From positions 372,001-436,000 of the forward strand of contig NZ_QJJZ01000003.1 in the NCBI RefSeq assembly GCF_003201775.1: 64,000 nt of DNA. The letters are read 5' to 3'. The position numbers and the translations under genes were made by a program. Origin of the DNA: Arenibacter sp. ARW7G5Y1. Lineage in GTDB: Bacteria > Bacteroidota > Bacteroidia > Flavobacteriales > Flavobacteriaceae. The notes under the pieces were generated by a model. That model saw only the letters and a program-made list of their open reading frames with translations. It did not search any database and was not told the DNA's origin. Shown in pieces: positions 29,713-39,206 of this stretch (its first letter is position 1; each line of letters opens with the position of its first letter).

Positions 29713-32700
29713 CTATCTTAAAATTGAGGCTTCGCCGGTTTTGGTTATTTGGTTATTGTCTTTAGTGGTACCTACAAAGAGATATCTGAACGAGGTATTT
29801 TTATAGGGTTTTCCTGAACTATAATTTCCATTCCAACCCCAGTTTACGGGCATGGACTCGTAGTCATGGGCCACGCTATAGACCAAGGAACCCCACATAT
29901 CATAAATTTGAAAGGTAAACGAGGCTATTCCTGTAAATTCACCTTGGAAGTAGTCGTTTATTCCATCCGCATTGGCAGAGAATACATTAGGGAACATTAC
30001 GTCATAGCCGTTACCGACCTGTATGTCCTGTTCCACAGTTTTACTACAACCTTCTGCGTTAAAAAGAGTTAGTGTGGTGGTAAAAATACCTGGGTAACTA
30101 TATTTATGAGTGGTCATAATACCATCTACCTCCGGATCCACATTTACTATGGGACTACCATCGCCAAAGTCCCATGAAGCATTGCCATATCCAGCCTCAC
30201 TGGTAATGCTGAACCGTATATCCTCCTTGGCCATCAAAAGACCTGTAATTTCATATTCGTCCGAGCTATAGGTAAACGAAGGATCTGTTACTCCAGAACT
30301 TATTGGCATGGTTAACCCACACCCTTGGTCATTAACTACATTAAGGGTAGCGTTATCGGACGGATTACCGATTTGAACGGAATAAGTATTGGCAGCTGTT
30401 TTTACTGATGGCACTAGAGCCCCATCATAGTAAAAACTAAGGTCACCAGGTTGACTATTGAAAACCGATACCGAAATACTTCCGGGATTCCCCAAGCAAA
30501 GTGACTCGTCCAAATAAGGTCCGTCTATCAGTTGAAGGGATTCTGCCTTATTGATGGTAATGATTTCCTGGTAATAATAGGCAGGATCGGCATTGGTGCA
30601 GCCATTAATATTGCTTGTTACCGTAAGTCTCAACCGTCCTTCTTCCAATCCACTCAATTGGGTTATGTTTTCACCGTAAGGAGTAAAAACTGGATCTGGG
30701 TTATTTGCCGTACCGGCCGTTTCTTTTTCCCATCTAATGTTATACGGTCTTAAACCACCGCTTACTGTAATGGAAATGGCCCCATCATCGCTGGCACCAC
30801 AGCTTACAGGAGTTATTGTTTTGTTTACAACTATTGGGGTATAGGTAGTATTAAAGATAAACTCTATTTCTTCTGAAGAACAGTCATTACTATCGGTTAT
30901 GGTTAACCAATAGGAACCTGGCACCGCAACAAAACTGGTAATATCCTGGGCTACAAAATTGTCGGGACCCCGCCAATCATAAAAGTAGTATGGGTTGTTA
31001 CCTCCGTCTAAAAATGGTTTTCCTCCAGTAATTAAATTGGTATTCAGGCTAAAGGCATAATCGGTTTCACAGGGTGGAATGGTGTAAGTTTTGGCACCCG
31101 TATAATCCATTGCCTCATAACTATCCATGGTAAATGTCTGAACAACACATTGGTTGGTATCGGTTACCTCAATAACATGGCTGTCATTGGAAAGCGCACT
31201 TATGGTGGTTTGGGTATTGCTAAAGATTACAGGTGTTCCCCCGTCAACGGAGTATTGAAAAGGCGATGTTCCTCCTTGGACCCTAAAGGTAAAATCCCGT
31301 CCGGTACTGGCATCCACACAACGGGTATTACCATCGGTTACCTCTGTAGCACTAAACACGGTGGGGGCTGTAATGACAAATGTTTGTCTAACGGTACACG
31401 GTGTATTTGCATCACTGTTGGTATCTATGATTACCACTTCGTAGCTGCCACCACCCAAATTGGTAAGGCTGGTGTTGTTGGTAGAATAACTTGTTCCGTT
31501 TTTATACCAGTTTATTTGTAATTGGCTGCTAGGATCAGAACTTATTTGTATGCTAATTTCAGCATTGGCATCACCGGCACATTGTAATTGCTGATTGATA
31601 ACCTGAACACTACTGATTTCCAATTGGGCTTTTGAAGCCACATTTGCAGTATAGGTTGTTGAACAACCAAGTTGATCCGTTACGGATAGTACATAAACTC
31701 CTGGAGCCAAGTTGGTGATATTTTCTGTGGTAAAATTGGCATTATTGGGTCCTGTCCAACTAAAGTTATATGGAGGATATCCTCCTGTTACAGTTGTAGC
31801 TCCTATGTTTAAACTAATACTACCATCATTTTGCCCATAACAAGTGGCGTTTTCAACCACTACGGAAGTCTGATCAAATTGCAGCCCCATTGGCAAGGTA
31901 ACCGATTGCGATTCCTGTATTCCGCAAGAGGCATCCTGTACACTTATGTTATAAGTGGCCCCACCTATTAAATTGGTATAGGTAATATTAGGATTGTTCG
32001 ATGTCTGCACCGTGGTGGTGCCATTTGGCCGTGTAAGCGTATAGGTGAAAGGTGCAATACCCCCAGTACTATAGGCCGTAATAGCAGTATTACAGGTATC
32101 TCCAATATTCAATGTCAATACCTCGGGTTCCGATACTATAAACGGAGAGGAAGTAGTTCCACAGAATTCATTGTAAACCGTTAATTGGTAAGCACCGGCC
32201 GTAAGATTGTTAATACTCAAGGTTGAGGCCGTAAAGCTGTTATCCCCTATTTTGGACCATACGTAGGTATTGGCTACCGAATTGGGTTGCGTAATTACAA
32301 CGGAAGCACTAACATTGGGGTCGGCTCCAGTACTAGCATAGGCCGTAAATCCAATCCCTTCAACTTTGGCAGTCAGAATAATTTCATGGAAATTGGTCGT
32401 TGCTATTACAGAGCTCAGGTCAGATCCTGTTGCGGAATTAATTTTTTGGGCCAGCGCGGCAGCAACTTCGTTGTTGTCCTCTGGTTGATTAATGCCGTTC
32501 AAGGTAACCTGATGATCATAGACCTTGTTATCGATAATTATACTGTAAGTATTATTTAATTGAGGTGTACCGAAAAGTGAAATTGTATTTATTTGCTTTT
32601 GGGCCGTATTCCCTCCAGTGATTCTTCCATTGGGGATTACAATACTACCGTCATTTCCTCCATTGCAACTTACATTGGTTATGTCATTGGCAATGATGGC

Positions 32701-35700
32701 ATCATTGTTTATAATGGCATAGGGTATTACAGTGACAATTTTGGGCGAAGTTTCATCCTCACAGGCCACACCGTTCAACGTACTGGTAACCACTCTTTTA
32801 AAATAGGTAGAGGTAGTAAGGGTACTTGGAGGGGTATAATTTGGCTGCGTGGCACCAGCCACGGCAGTGTAGGTTTGATTGTCAGGGGAAGACCACCACT
32901 GATAGGTCAGTACCCCGGCACCTGTTGCCGATTCCTGTTCCACTATGGCCAAAGGCTGACTCCCTTCACAAACGGATTGATTATCCGTTATTTTACCGGC
33001 ATAAACATCATTGAGGGTAACTTTTATAGGGTTGGTTTCCACAACACAGGTCTTATCCACCAAACTGGTTCTGGTTATAGTCCTCTTATAATACATGGTA
33101 GTGGTCGGGACCGGAGGGGTATAGGACGCCGAATGCACGGAAAGATCTGTCCATACGCTACCATTAGTGGAAGCATACCAATCGTAAGTTTGATCTACAT
33201 AGGTACTGCCACCGGTTACGGTCAATGCTCCTGGTACAAACCCTTCGCATATAGTTTGATCGTTCACTAAGGTTCCAGGCAATAACTCCTCTGCAACCTC
33301 TACTACTATCGTATTACTATCTTCCGTACAAACTACATTGTTCAGTGTAGAAGAAGCTGTCCTCTTAAAATAGGTTGTGGGATAGCTACCGGCAATGGGG
33401 TCATAGGTACTATTTACAGCTCCATTGATCATACCCCAATTAGTGTTATCCGTTGAGGAGTACCATTGATACTTCAATACTCCTTCGGCAGTTCCGTCTA
33501 CGGTATTTCCCAAGAGGGAAGGATCATCCCCGTAACATATTTTTTGATCTCCTGAAATAGTACCTCCGTCCACATCATTGACAAAAATTCGGATCACATT
33601 ACTTGGAGTATAGGAGGGATCGCAGATAACAGCATCCACTGTAGCTTGGTAATCCCTGCGGTACCATTTATCTGCGGTCAAAGCAGATGGAGGTGTATAT
33701 GTAGCGTTCGTTGCTCCGGGTATGGAATTAAAAGTACTGCCATCGTTGGATTCATACCATTGAAAAGCCAAATAAGGAAGCCCTTCAATTGCACTAGGGT
33801 TGCCCAAGGTTGGGGCCATGGTATTATAACAGATGGTGATATTGTTTCCAATATTATCCGCTTGGGGTACCAAGACCGTTACAGGGTTACTGTCAACATT
33901 ACATTCCACTCCGGAAATATCCGTGCTGGTGGTGGTTCTAATATAGGTTGTTGTAGAAGTTATATTGGACGGGTCATAACTTGTTCCCGTGGCACCTGGG
34001 ATCATTGCTCCATTAGCATACCATTGATAGGTCAATGTCTGGCCTGTGGAAGGTGTTAATTCCTCAATTAAGCTAGGATCGTCCCCCTTGCAAATTACTT
34101 CTTCATTGGTTCCATTACTACCATTCGCATGGGTTGTACCAATCTCACCCCCTGTGGCATTTCCACCATTTATGATTGTCAGAGTATTACTGGTTACACT
34201 ACATGATAGTCCATTGAGGGTTGAAGTGGTAATTCTTCTGTAGTAGTTGTCCTGTGTTACGGCAGGAGGATCGTAAGTTACCGAAGTGGCTCCGGGGATA
34301 TCCGAAAATGAAATATTATCACCGGAAACCTGCCATTGGTAACTTACCGTTCCAGAGGCAATTAACGGAAAATTAGCACTAAAGGCTTGTGGATCCCCAC
34401 CGTTACATACTTCCGTAGTTCCGGTTGCCCCGGATGAAAAAGTTATATTATGGCCTGCTGCATTGTCAAATTTGTTCACATAAACTAGAACCGGTGTGGT
34501 TATGGCCTCGCAAGTGATGCCTTGCAATGTAGCATTTGCCTTTCTTCTGTAATAGGTCTGTAAGTCCCCAGTATTTATAGGAGTGTAGGTAGCTTGATTG
34601 GTATTGGCAATATCGGACCAGGTATTTCCATCTGGAGAACTCTGCCATATATAGCTAATAGTTCCGTTGGAAGTGGCATTGGCCGTACTGGTAATTGGAG
34701 CTACATTTCCATCGCCACAAACTGTTTGGGTTTGGGAAATGGATCCTTCAGATAAGTTTATTAGGGTAACCAAGGTTGGGAGACTGGATGCCTCACAAGA
34801 ATTTCCATTGTTGGAGTTGGTAACATTTCGCCTAAAATAGGTCGATGTTGGCAAACCTGTGGAGAAACTCAGGCTTTCCCCTGTTTCGCCGCTCATCAAT
34901 GTATAATTTACGTTGTCGGTAGATGAATACCATTGAAAATTGATTCCTACCCCGGCTGGTGTACCATTGGAAACAGTAATTGTTGCTGGGGCTTCGCCTT
35001 CACAAACGGCTTGGTCCGCAGATCCTTCCCCTCCTGAAATGGCACCGGCTACAATTATGGAAACTTCATTGGTGTAGGCCATACATACCTTTCCGTTTAA
35101 GGTGGTAGTATCCAGCCTTCTATATTTGGTAGACGTTGCAAGTATCCCAGGGGTATAGGTTGAACCTGTAGCGGAAGCTATAGGGTTCCAGCTTACCCCA
35201 TTATCGTCAGAGGCTTCCCAAGCATAGGTTAGGTTACCAGCGGCAATAGCATTTCCAACAGTTATAATGGTGCTGGGAGCCTGTCCTGCGCAAACATTTT
35301 GATCATTTCCTATACTTCCCACACTAAGGCTGTTTACAAAAACAGTACTTACTGTAGAATATTGGGAACAGACCTTGCTGTTATTGGAAATTATTGTTTG
35401 CCTTCTATATCTTGTTGTAACGGCAGGTGACCCGGAAAAATTAAAAACAGCATTGGTCTCACCACTAATATTTGTAAAACTACCAGTAGTTGCAGATTGC
35501 CATTGATAGGTTATATTGGGGCCAGCAGCTGTACCGCCGCTCACAGATATGGAATTGGGAATTTCCCCAGCACAGATTGTTTGGTCAGCGCTGGCATTTC
35601 CCCCATTAATTTGATCAAGGACAGTGATCTCTATTTCATTCGTATAATCCGAACAGCTAAACCCATTTAAGAGTATGTTATCCTGTCTTCTAAAAGAAGT

Positions 35701-37239
35701 TGTTTGAGTTAGGGCACTTGGTTGATAGTCTGCGTTATTTGCTCCAGTAATTGCAGCCCATGTACTTCCGTTAAAGCGTTCCCATTGATATGAAATAGTA
35801 CCTGTTCCCGAAGCGTTGGTATCCGATGTTATGGCAGCAGGAGCTTCATTATAACATACAGTTTCAGCACCGGTAATACTACCTACGGCAAAATTGGTAT
35901 AGGTTATGGTGGCCACTGTACTAACACCTTGGCAACTTGCACCTGATACTGTGGTAACCCTTCTAAATTCCTCTGTTCCAGGATTGAGATTGGTACTGGC
36001 ATTGTAATTGCTTTGCGTAGCACCACTTATGTCTACCCAGTTGGCCCCACTGCGTTTTTGCCATTGATAGGTACCATTGTTTTCCCCATTATTTATGGTC
36101 AACAATTGTAAGTCGCTTAACGAACAAATATTTTGATTGGTGGCAGTACCTCCCAATACGGCAGAATTTACAATTATGGAAACCGCCGGTGTTTCCTTAT
36201 AACAACTAAAACCGTTTAAAACGTTGGTTACCCTTCTTTTGAAAGAAGTTGTTTTGGTTAAGGCAGTTGGTTGATAAAAATTGTCCGTTGCTCCGGAAAT
36301 TAGTTCCCAAGGGCCGGAATCGTTTTTATACCATTGATAGGTTGTTGTACCGGCAGGAGTTACGGCTACATCGCCTGAGGTACTCAATTGTGCGGGTATT
36401 TGGGTGGCGCAAACATTTTGGCCGGTTCCGTCTGTAATAGTTCCAGCGTATATTTCATTAACGGTAATGGTAGCAGTAGTACTGATCTGGGTACATGTTT
36501 CCCCGTTGACCATAAAGGTGGTTAAACGACGATATCTACTTATTCCATTAGGGAAAGAAGGTTTATCAACAACCAATATTTCCGTGTTGGAATTGGCAAT
36601 GGCCGTCCAGGTACCATTCACATCCTTTTCCCACTCAAAAGTTCTGTTCTGGGTTATATTGGAACCGGTAATACTAATGTTTTGAACATCGTTGATGGTA
36701 CAAACCTGCTGGTTAACCCCTGTTCCACCAGTAAGGGCAGTGAAAGAAACGTTGGCAAGGGTCTGATTATCGGTAAGCGCATTTATCTTATTGGTGTTAC
36801 CTGCCAATACATATTTTAAAGTGCCGTTCGTGGTCGTGGAGCTTGGAATAAGTTGAATTCTAACATTTTCGATCGTAAATACATCCAAAGAACCTTGGGC
36901 GTTAGTGGTTATGGTAACTTCCAATCTGGAGGCATTACCAGGATCTTGCGCTACGGAGGCACTGCTAATATCGGTACCTGTTTCAGTAAATGAAGTTGCT
37001 CTAATTTCAAAATTAGAGGGTGCTTCAATGTAAAAGGTAAAGGTCCCCGTACCGAAATCCGTGGCCAGGGTTTCCGTTAGTACCAAGTTTCCAAGATTTA
37101 GTTCCGTCTGTGGAAGGTTATTGCCACAGGAATCGAAATCGGTATTCTGTAGACTGGTAGATACCTGCGCGGTGCCATACCAAGCGTTAAGACTAAACAA
37201 TAAGATGAATAGTAGTAGTTTTTCGGTTGATTTTATCAT
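29713..37239 (-). CDS. Giant Ig-like/SprB-repeat surface protein with type B T9SS sorting domain
   Basis: 2508 residues. Signal peptide (MIKSTEKLLLFILLFSLNAWYG, cut near AQV). Residues about 170-1540 hold 14 Ig/PKD-like repeats of about 85-95 residues. Each starts with a motif like QxxCxGxxP (for example SADQTICAGEIP, SGDQKICYGDDPS) and contains YQW and YxRR strands. SprB-type repeats follow (about 1550-2300, for example VSCNGGNDGSIVI, ATCYGQNDGSISL). A PKD domain is at about 2330-2405 (ASWDFGDGSP...HKYSYPG). The C-terminus from MFPNVFSANADGINDYF to the end is the gliding-motility-associated sorting domain. Predicted cell-surface adhesin, exported with the PorP/SprF protein encoded 2 bp downstream. 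Confidence 0.95.
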   Translation of the reverse strand: MIKSTEKLLLFILLFSLNAWYGTAQVSTSLQNTDFDSCGNNLPQTELNLGNLVLTETLATDFGTGTFTFYIEAPSNFEIRATSFTETGTDISSASVAQDPGNASRLEVTITTNAQGSLDVFTIENVRIQLIPSSTTTNGTLKYVLAGNTNKINALTDNQTLANVSFTALTGGTGVNQQVCTINDVQNISITGSNITQNRTFEWEKDVNGTWTAIANSNTEILVVDKPSFPNGISRYRRLTTFMVNGETCTQISTTATITVNEIYAGTITDGTGQNVCATQIPAQLSTSGDVAVTPAGTTTYQWYKNDSGPWELISGATDNFYQPTALTKTTSFKRRVTNVLNGFSCYKETPAVSIIVNSAVLGGTATNQNICSLSDLQLLTINNGENNGTYQWQKRSGANWVDISGATQSNYNASTNLNPGTEEFRRVTTVSGASCQGVSTVATITYTNFAVGSITGAETVCYNEAPAAITSDTNASGTGTISYQWERFNGSTWAAITGANNADYQPSALTQTTSFRRQDNILLNGFSCSDYTNEIEITVLDQINGGNASADQTICAGEIPNSISVSGGTAAGPNITYQWQSATTGSFTNISGETNAVFNFSGSPAVTTRYRRQTIISNNSKVCSQYSTVSTVFVNSLSVGSIGNDQNVCAGQAPSTIITVGNAIAAGNLTYAWEASDDNGVSWNPIASATGSTYTPGILATSTKYRRLDTTTLNGKVCMAYTNEVSIIVAGAISGGEGSADQAVCEGEAPATITVSNGTPAGVGINFQWYSSTDNVNYTLMSGETGESLSFSTGLPTSTYFRRNVTNSNNGNSCEASSLPTLVTLINLSEGSISQTQTVCGDGNVAPITSTANATSNGTISYIWQSSPDGNTWSDIANTNQATYTPINTGDLQTYYRRKANATLQGITCEAITTPVLVYVNKFDNAAGHNITFSSGATGTTEVCNGGDPQAFSANFPLIASGTVSYQWQVSGDNISFSDIPGATSVTYDPPAVTQDNYYRRITTSTLNGLSCSVTSNTLTIINGGNATGGEIGTTHANGSNGTNEEVICKGDDPSLIEELTPSTGQTLTYQWYANGAMIPGATGTSYDPSNITSTTTYIRTTTSTDISGVECNVDSNPVTVLVPQADNIGNNITICYNTMAPTLGNPSAIEGLPYLAFQWYESNDGSTFNSIPGATNATYTPPSALTADKWYRRDYQATVDAVICDPSYTPSNVIRIFVNDVDGGTISGDQKICYGDDPSLLGNTVDGTAEGVLKYQWYSSTDNTNWGMINGAVNSTYDPIAGSYPTTYFKRTASSTLNNVVCTEDSNTIVVEVAEELLPGTLVNDQTICEGFVPGALTVTGGSTYVDQTYDWYASTNGSVWTDLSVHSASYTPPVPTTTMYYKRTITRTSLVDKTCVVETNPIKVTLNDVYAGKITDNQSVCEGSQPLAIVEQESATGAGVLTYQWWSSPDNQTYTAVAGATQPNYTPPSTLTTSTYFKRVVTSTLNGVACEDETSPKIVTVIPYAIINNDAIIANDITNVSCNGGNDGSIVIPNGRITGGNTAQKQINTISLFGTPQLNNTYSIIIDNKVYDHQVTLNGINQPEDNNEVAAALAQKINSATGSDLSSVIATTNFHEIILTAKVEGIGFTAYASTGADPNVSASVVITQPNSVANTYVWSKIGDNSFTASTLSINNLTAGAYQLTVYNEFCGTTSSPFIVSEPEVLTLNIGDTCNTAITAYSTGGIAPFTYTLTRPNGTTTVQTSNNPNITYTNLIGGATYNISVQDASCGIQESQSVTLPMGLQFDQTSVVVENATCYGQNDGSISLNIGATTVTGGYPPYNFSWTGPNNANFTTENITNLAPGVYVLSVTDQLGCSTTYTANVASKAQLEISSVQVINQQLQCAGDANAEISIQISSDPSSQLQINWYKNGTSYSTNNTSLTNLGGGSYEVVIIDTNSDANTPCTVRQTFVITAPTVFSATEVTDGNTRCVDASTGRDFTFRVQGGTSPFQYSVDGGTPVIFSNTQTTISALSNDSHVIEVTDTNQCVVQTFTMDSYEAMDYTGAKTYTIPPCETDYAFSLNTNLITGGKPFLDGGNNPYYFYDWRGPDNFVAQDITSFVAVPGSYWLTITDSNDCSSEEIEFIFNTTYTPIVVNKTITPVSCGASDDGAISITVSGGLRPYNIRWEKETAGTANNPDPVFTPYGENITQLSGLEEGRLRLTVTSNINGCTNADPAYYYQEIITINKAESLQLIDGPYLDESLCLGNPGSISVSVFNSQPGDLSFYYDGALVPSVKTAANTYSVQIGNPSDNATLNVVNDQGCGLTMPISSGVTDPSFTYSSDEYEITGLLMAKEDIRFSITSEAGYGNASWDFGDGSPIVNVDPEVDGIMTTHKYSYPGIFTTTLTLFNAEGCSKTVEQDIQVGNGYDVMFPNVFSANADGINDYFQGEFTGIASFTFQIYDMWGSLVYSVAHDYESMPVNWGWNGNYSSGKPYKNTSFRYLFVGTTKDNNQITKTGEASILR

Positions 37240-37758
37240 GATTATGCCCCTTTATTTAAAATCGAAGTGAATTAATACACTTTGTAGGAAAGACCCTATA
37301 ACGAGCGAGTAGTTGTATATATTGCGGGTATTAATAACCTTTAAAGTCCTGAATTATGGTTTTGTTGTGAAACCGCATTTTATTGTGGTGTAATGTAGGT
37401 CTAGACTTCGATTGGTATTGAAATTCAACTCGGAAACTACCATTTAAAAAGTAGCTTTAATATTTACTGATTCAGGTAGTACAATTCCAAAATTAGGATA
37501 TTGGAAGGGTGCAACACATGTTAGTTCCGTTATGGGCAATTTACTAGGGTCGCAAAAGGGTTTACATTCAACTTCACTCAGGGAATGATTGATTTCATTA
37601 AATATATTGATCCATGGGAAAATCCTATCGTTTTAATTTTGGATTACAACGCTGCATAATGGGAAACGCAGTTTCAAAAGAATATGAAAATGTAGATTAA
37701 AAATAGTATTTTAAACCTTGCTATATTGGCCTTTCGTTTGGATTCACTCAGGTGTAGA
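37240..37758. other. Intergenic region, probable promoter of the giant-protein operon
   Basis: 519 bp without a recognised gene. A + strand frame around 37525-37659 (FRYGQFTRVAKGF... MIDFIKYIDPWENP) ends at TAA and could be a gene scrap, but nothing identifies it. The right part lies downstream of the rubredoxin-tail gene; no clear T-tailed terminator is seen there. Confidence 0.4.
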
Positions 37759-39195
37759 CTACAGTATTTGTAGTTTCAATTTTTCAAACCCCGATTTTGG
37801 GGCAGAGCAAACGGAACAACAGTAATCTTCTGCAAGGTCCGTAAATGGGGTTCCGGCAGCAATCTGTGATTTTTCATCACCGTAGGTTTGATCGTAAACG
37901 GTAAAACAGGAGCTGCATTGATATACTTCCTTCAAAATATCAACATTGGTAGTCTTAGGAGGTTCCGGTTTGGTCAATGCCCTACCCAATTGATCAAAAT
38001 AATGTTTACTCAATTCCATTAATAGACCTGGCAACTCTATCTTATCCACATCTTGGGCGTATACCTTGTATACTTGGGTATTGGGATCAAAATCTTTAAA
38101 ATGCAAAACGTTGTAGGTAGGCCTTATGGAAAAATCCTTAACTATGGAGGGCGGGGTGTTTTTTTCAATTATCACCGAGGAGAAATGGGTACGTTTCCCC
38201 GTTTCATTACTTATACCAAAGGTTAGGCCATATGTGCTTATATCGTTCTGGTCAAAACTTAGGACTAAGAATTTTTTTAATTCCAGTGCGTCAGTATCAT
38301 CCACCGGTAGGTGCCAGTTCATTTCCAATTGTGAATGGCGTATATTGATTCCTTTCTGTCCTAGAAAACGCTCCAGTTCTGGCCTACTGGAGCTTTTTAT
38401 TCCCTTTATGATGAAGGACTTCCATGGTGTTATACATATTTTTCCAATGCTATTATCAAGACAAAAACCACATAATTTTTTTAGAAAATCAAGATCGTAT
38501 CTATTGTTGCGCCAATAAAGTCCCAGCCAATATTGATCCAGGCCCATCCTATTCATTCCTTCGTAATAGGGAAATTTAATGTAGGGTACCACCAGCTCTT
38601 TTTCTATGGTTCTGTTATTGGAGTCCAATCTTTTATTGAGAATAAAAAATAGTTCATCTATATCGGCTATGTCCTGATATATTTCCTCAATAGCCTTTGC
38701 CACGACATGGATGTCCCAACTGTAAATTAAGACAGGATAGTAAACCGATTTGGACCAGTGCGGAAGTTTTATGTTCAGGTACCAATAATCCTCACTTTCC
38801 GAAGCAATAAAGTTAAGGTTACCATTAAAAATGGGGACTAAGCGCTGCTTGGGATCCGTGATGTTAATTTTTAGTTTGGGTAGGTAATCAAAACCTTCCA
38901 AAATGTAGAGATAGGTGGACCCCTTGAGCCAATTGGTCATATCAAAAATATCGGCGGACACGTACGATGTTACGATATTTTGGTAACTTCTATCGCTAAC
39001 GATATCGGTGTTGAATTTTGAGATTTGCTCCAATTGTTCCTCCTTGGCATTTTGCAAAGGGAACAATAGATCTTGGCGTGACCCAAAAAATACCTCTTTC
39101 AAGCCCCCTGCCTCCAACATGGCTATGATATCCTTTAATTCTCCGGGGGAGGTTACCCCTCCTTTAATCAAAATTCGCTGTAAATCATCATTCAT
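37759..39195 (-). CDS. Rubredoxin-tailed protein with nitrite-reductase-like half domains
   Basis: 478 residues, no signal peptide. The C-terminus (about 425-475) is a rubredoxin: YQCSSCFTVYD ... YCCSVCSAPKSGFE, four Cys for one iron. The first 420 residues recall the ferredoxin-like half repeats of nitrite/sulfite reductases: an N-terminal GGVTSPGELKDIIAMLEAG, and later IGKICITPWKSFIIKGI, which matches the siroheme-enzyme core around a TPWQ-like strand. However, the C-x5-C and C-x3-C ligands for siroheme/[4Fe-4S] are absent. It follows nitrate reductase by 11 bp in one operon, so a redox partner for nitrate or nitrite reduction is likely. The assignment of the N-terminal part is my inference. 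Confidence 0.75.
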   Translation of the reverse strand: MNDDLQRILIKGGVTSPGELKDIIAMLEAGGLKEVFFGSRQDLLFPLQNAKEEQLEQISKFNTDIVSDRSYQNIVTSYVSADIFDMTNWLKGSTYLYILEGFDYLPKLKINITDPKQRLVPIFNGNLNFIASESEDYWYLNIKLPHWSKSVYYPVLIYSWDIHVVAKAIEEIYQDIADIDELFFILNKRLDSNNRTIEKELVVPYIKFPYYEGMNRMGLDQYWLGLYWRNNRYDLDFLKKLCGFCLDNSIGKICITPWKSFIIKGIKSSSRPELERFLGQKGINIRHSQLEMNWHLPVDDTDALELKKFLVLSFDQNDISTYGLTFGISNETGKRTHFSSVIIEKNTPPSIVKDFSIRPTYNVLHFKDFDPNTQVYKVYAQDVDKIELPGLLMELSKHYFDQLGRALTKPEPPKTTNVDILKEVYQCSSCFTVYDQTYGDEKSQIAAGTPFTDLAEDYCCSVCSAPKSGFEKLKLQIL

Positions 39196-39206
39196 AACGT
39201 TCTGTT

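Noticed and set aside
32593..33270. 225-codon + strand open frame inside the 2508-aa gene
   Set aside because: Antisense shadow of the repeat-rich giant protein; Gly/Ile/Arg-rich, no family features.
14088..37239. CRISPR or DNA-level tandem array in the repeat-rich giant genes
   Set aside because: Repeats are at protein level and diverged; there are no identical short direct repeats with unique spacers.
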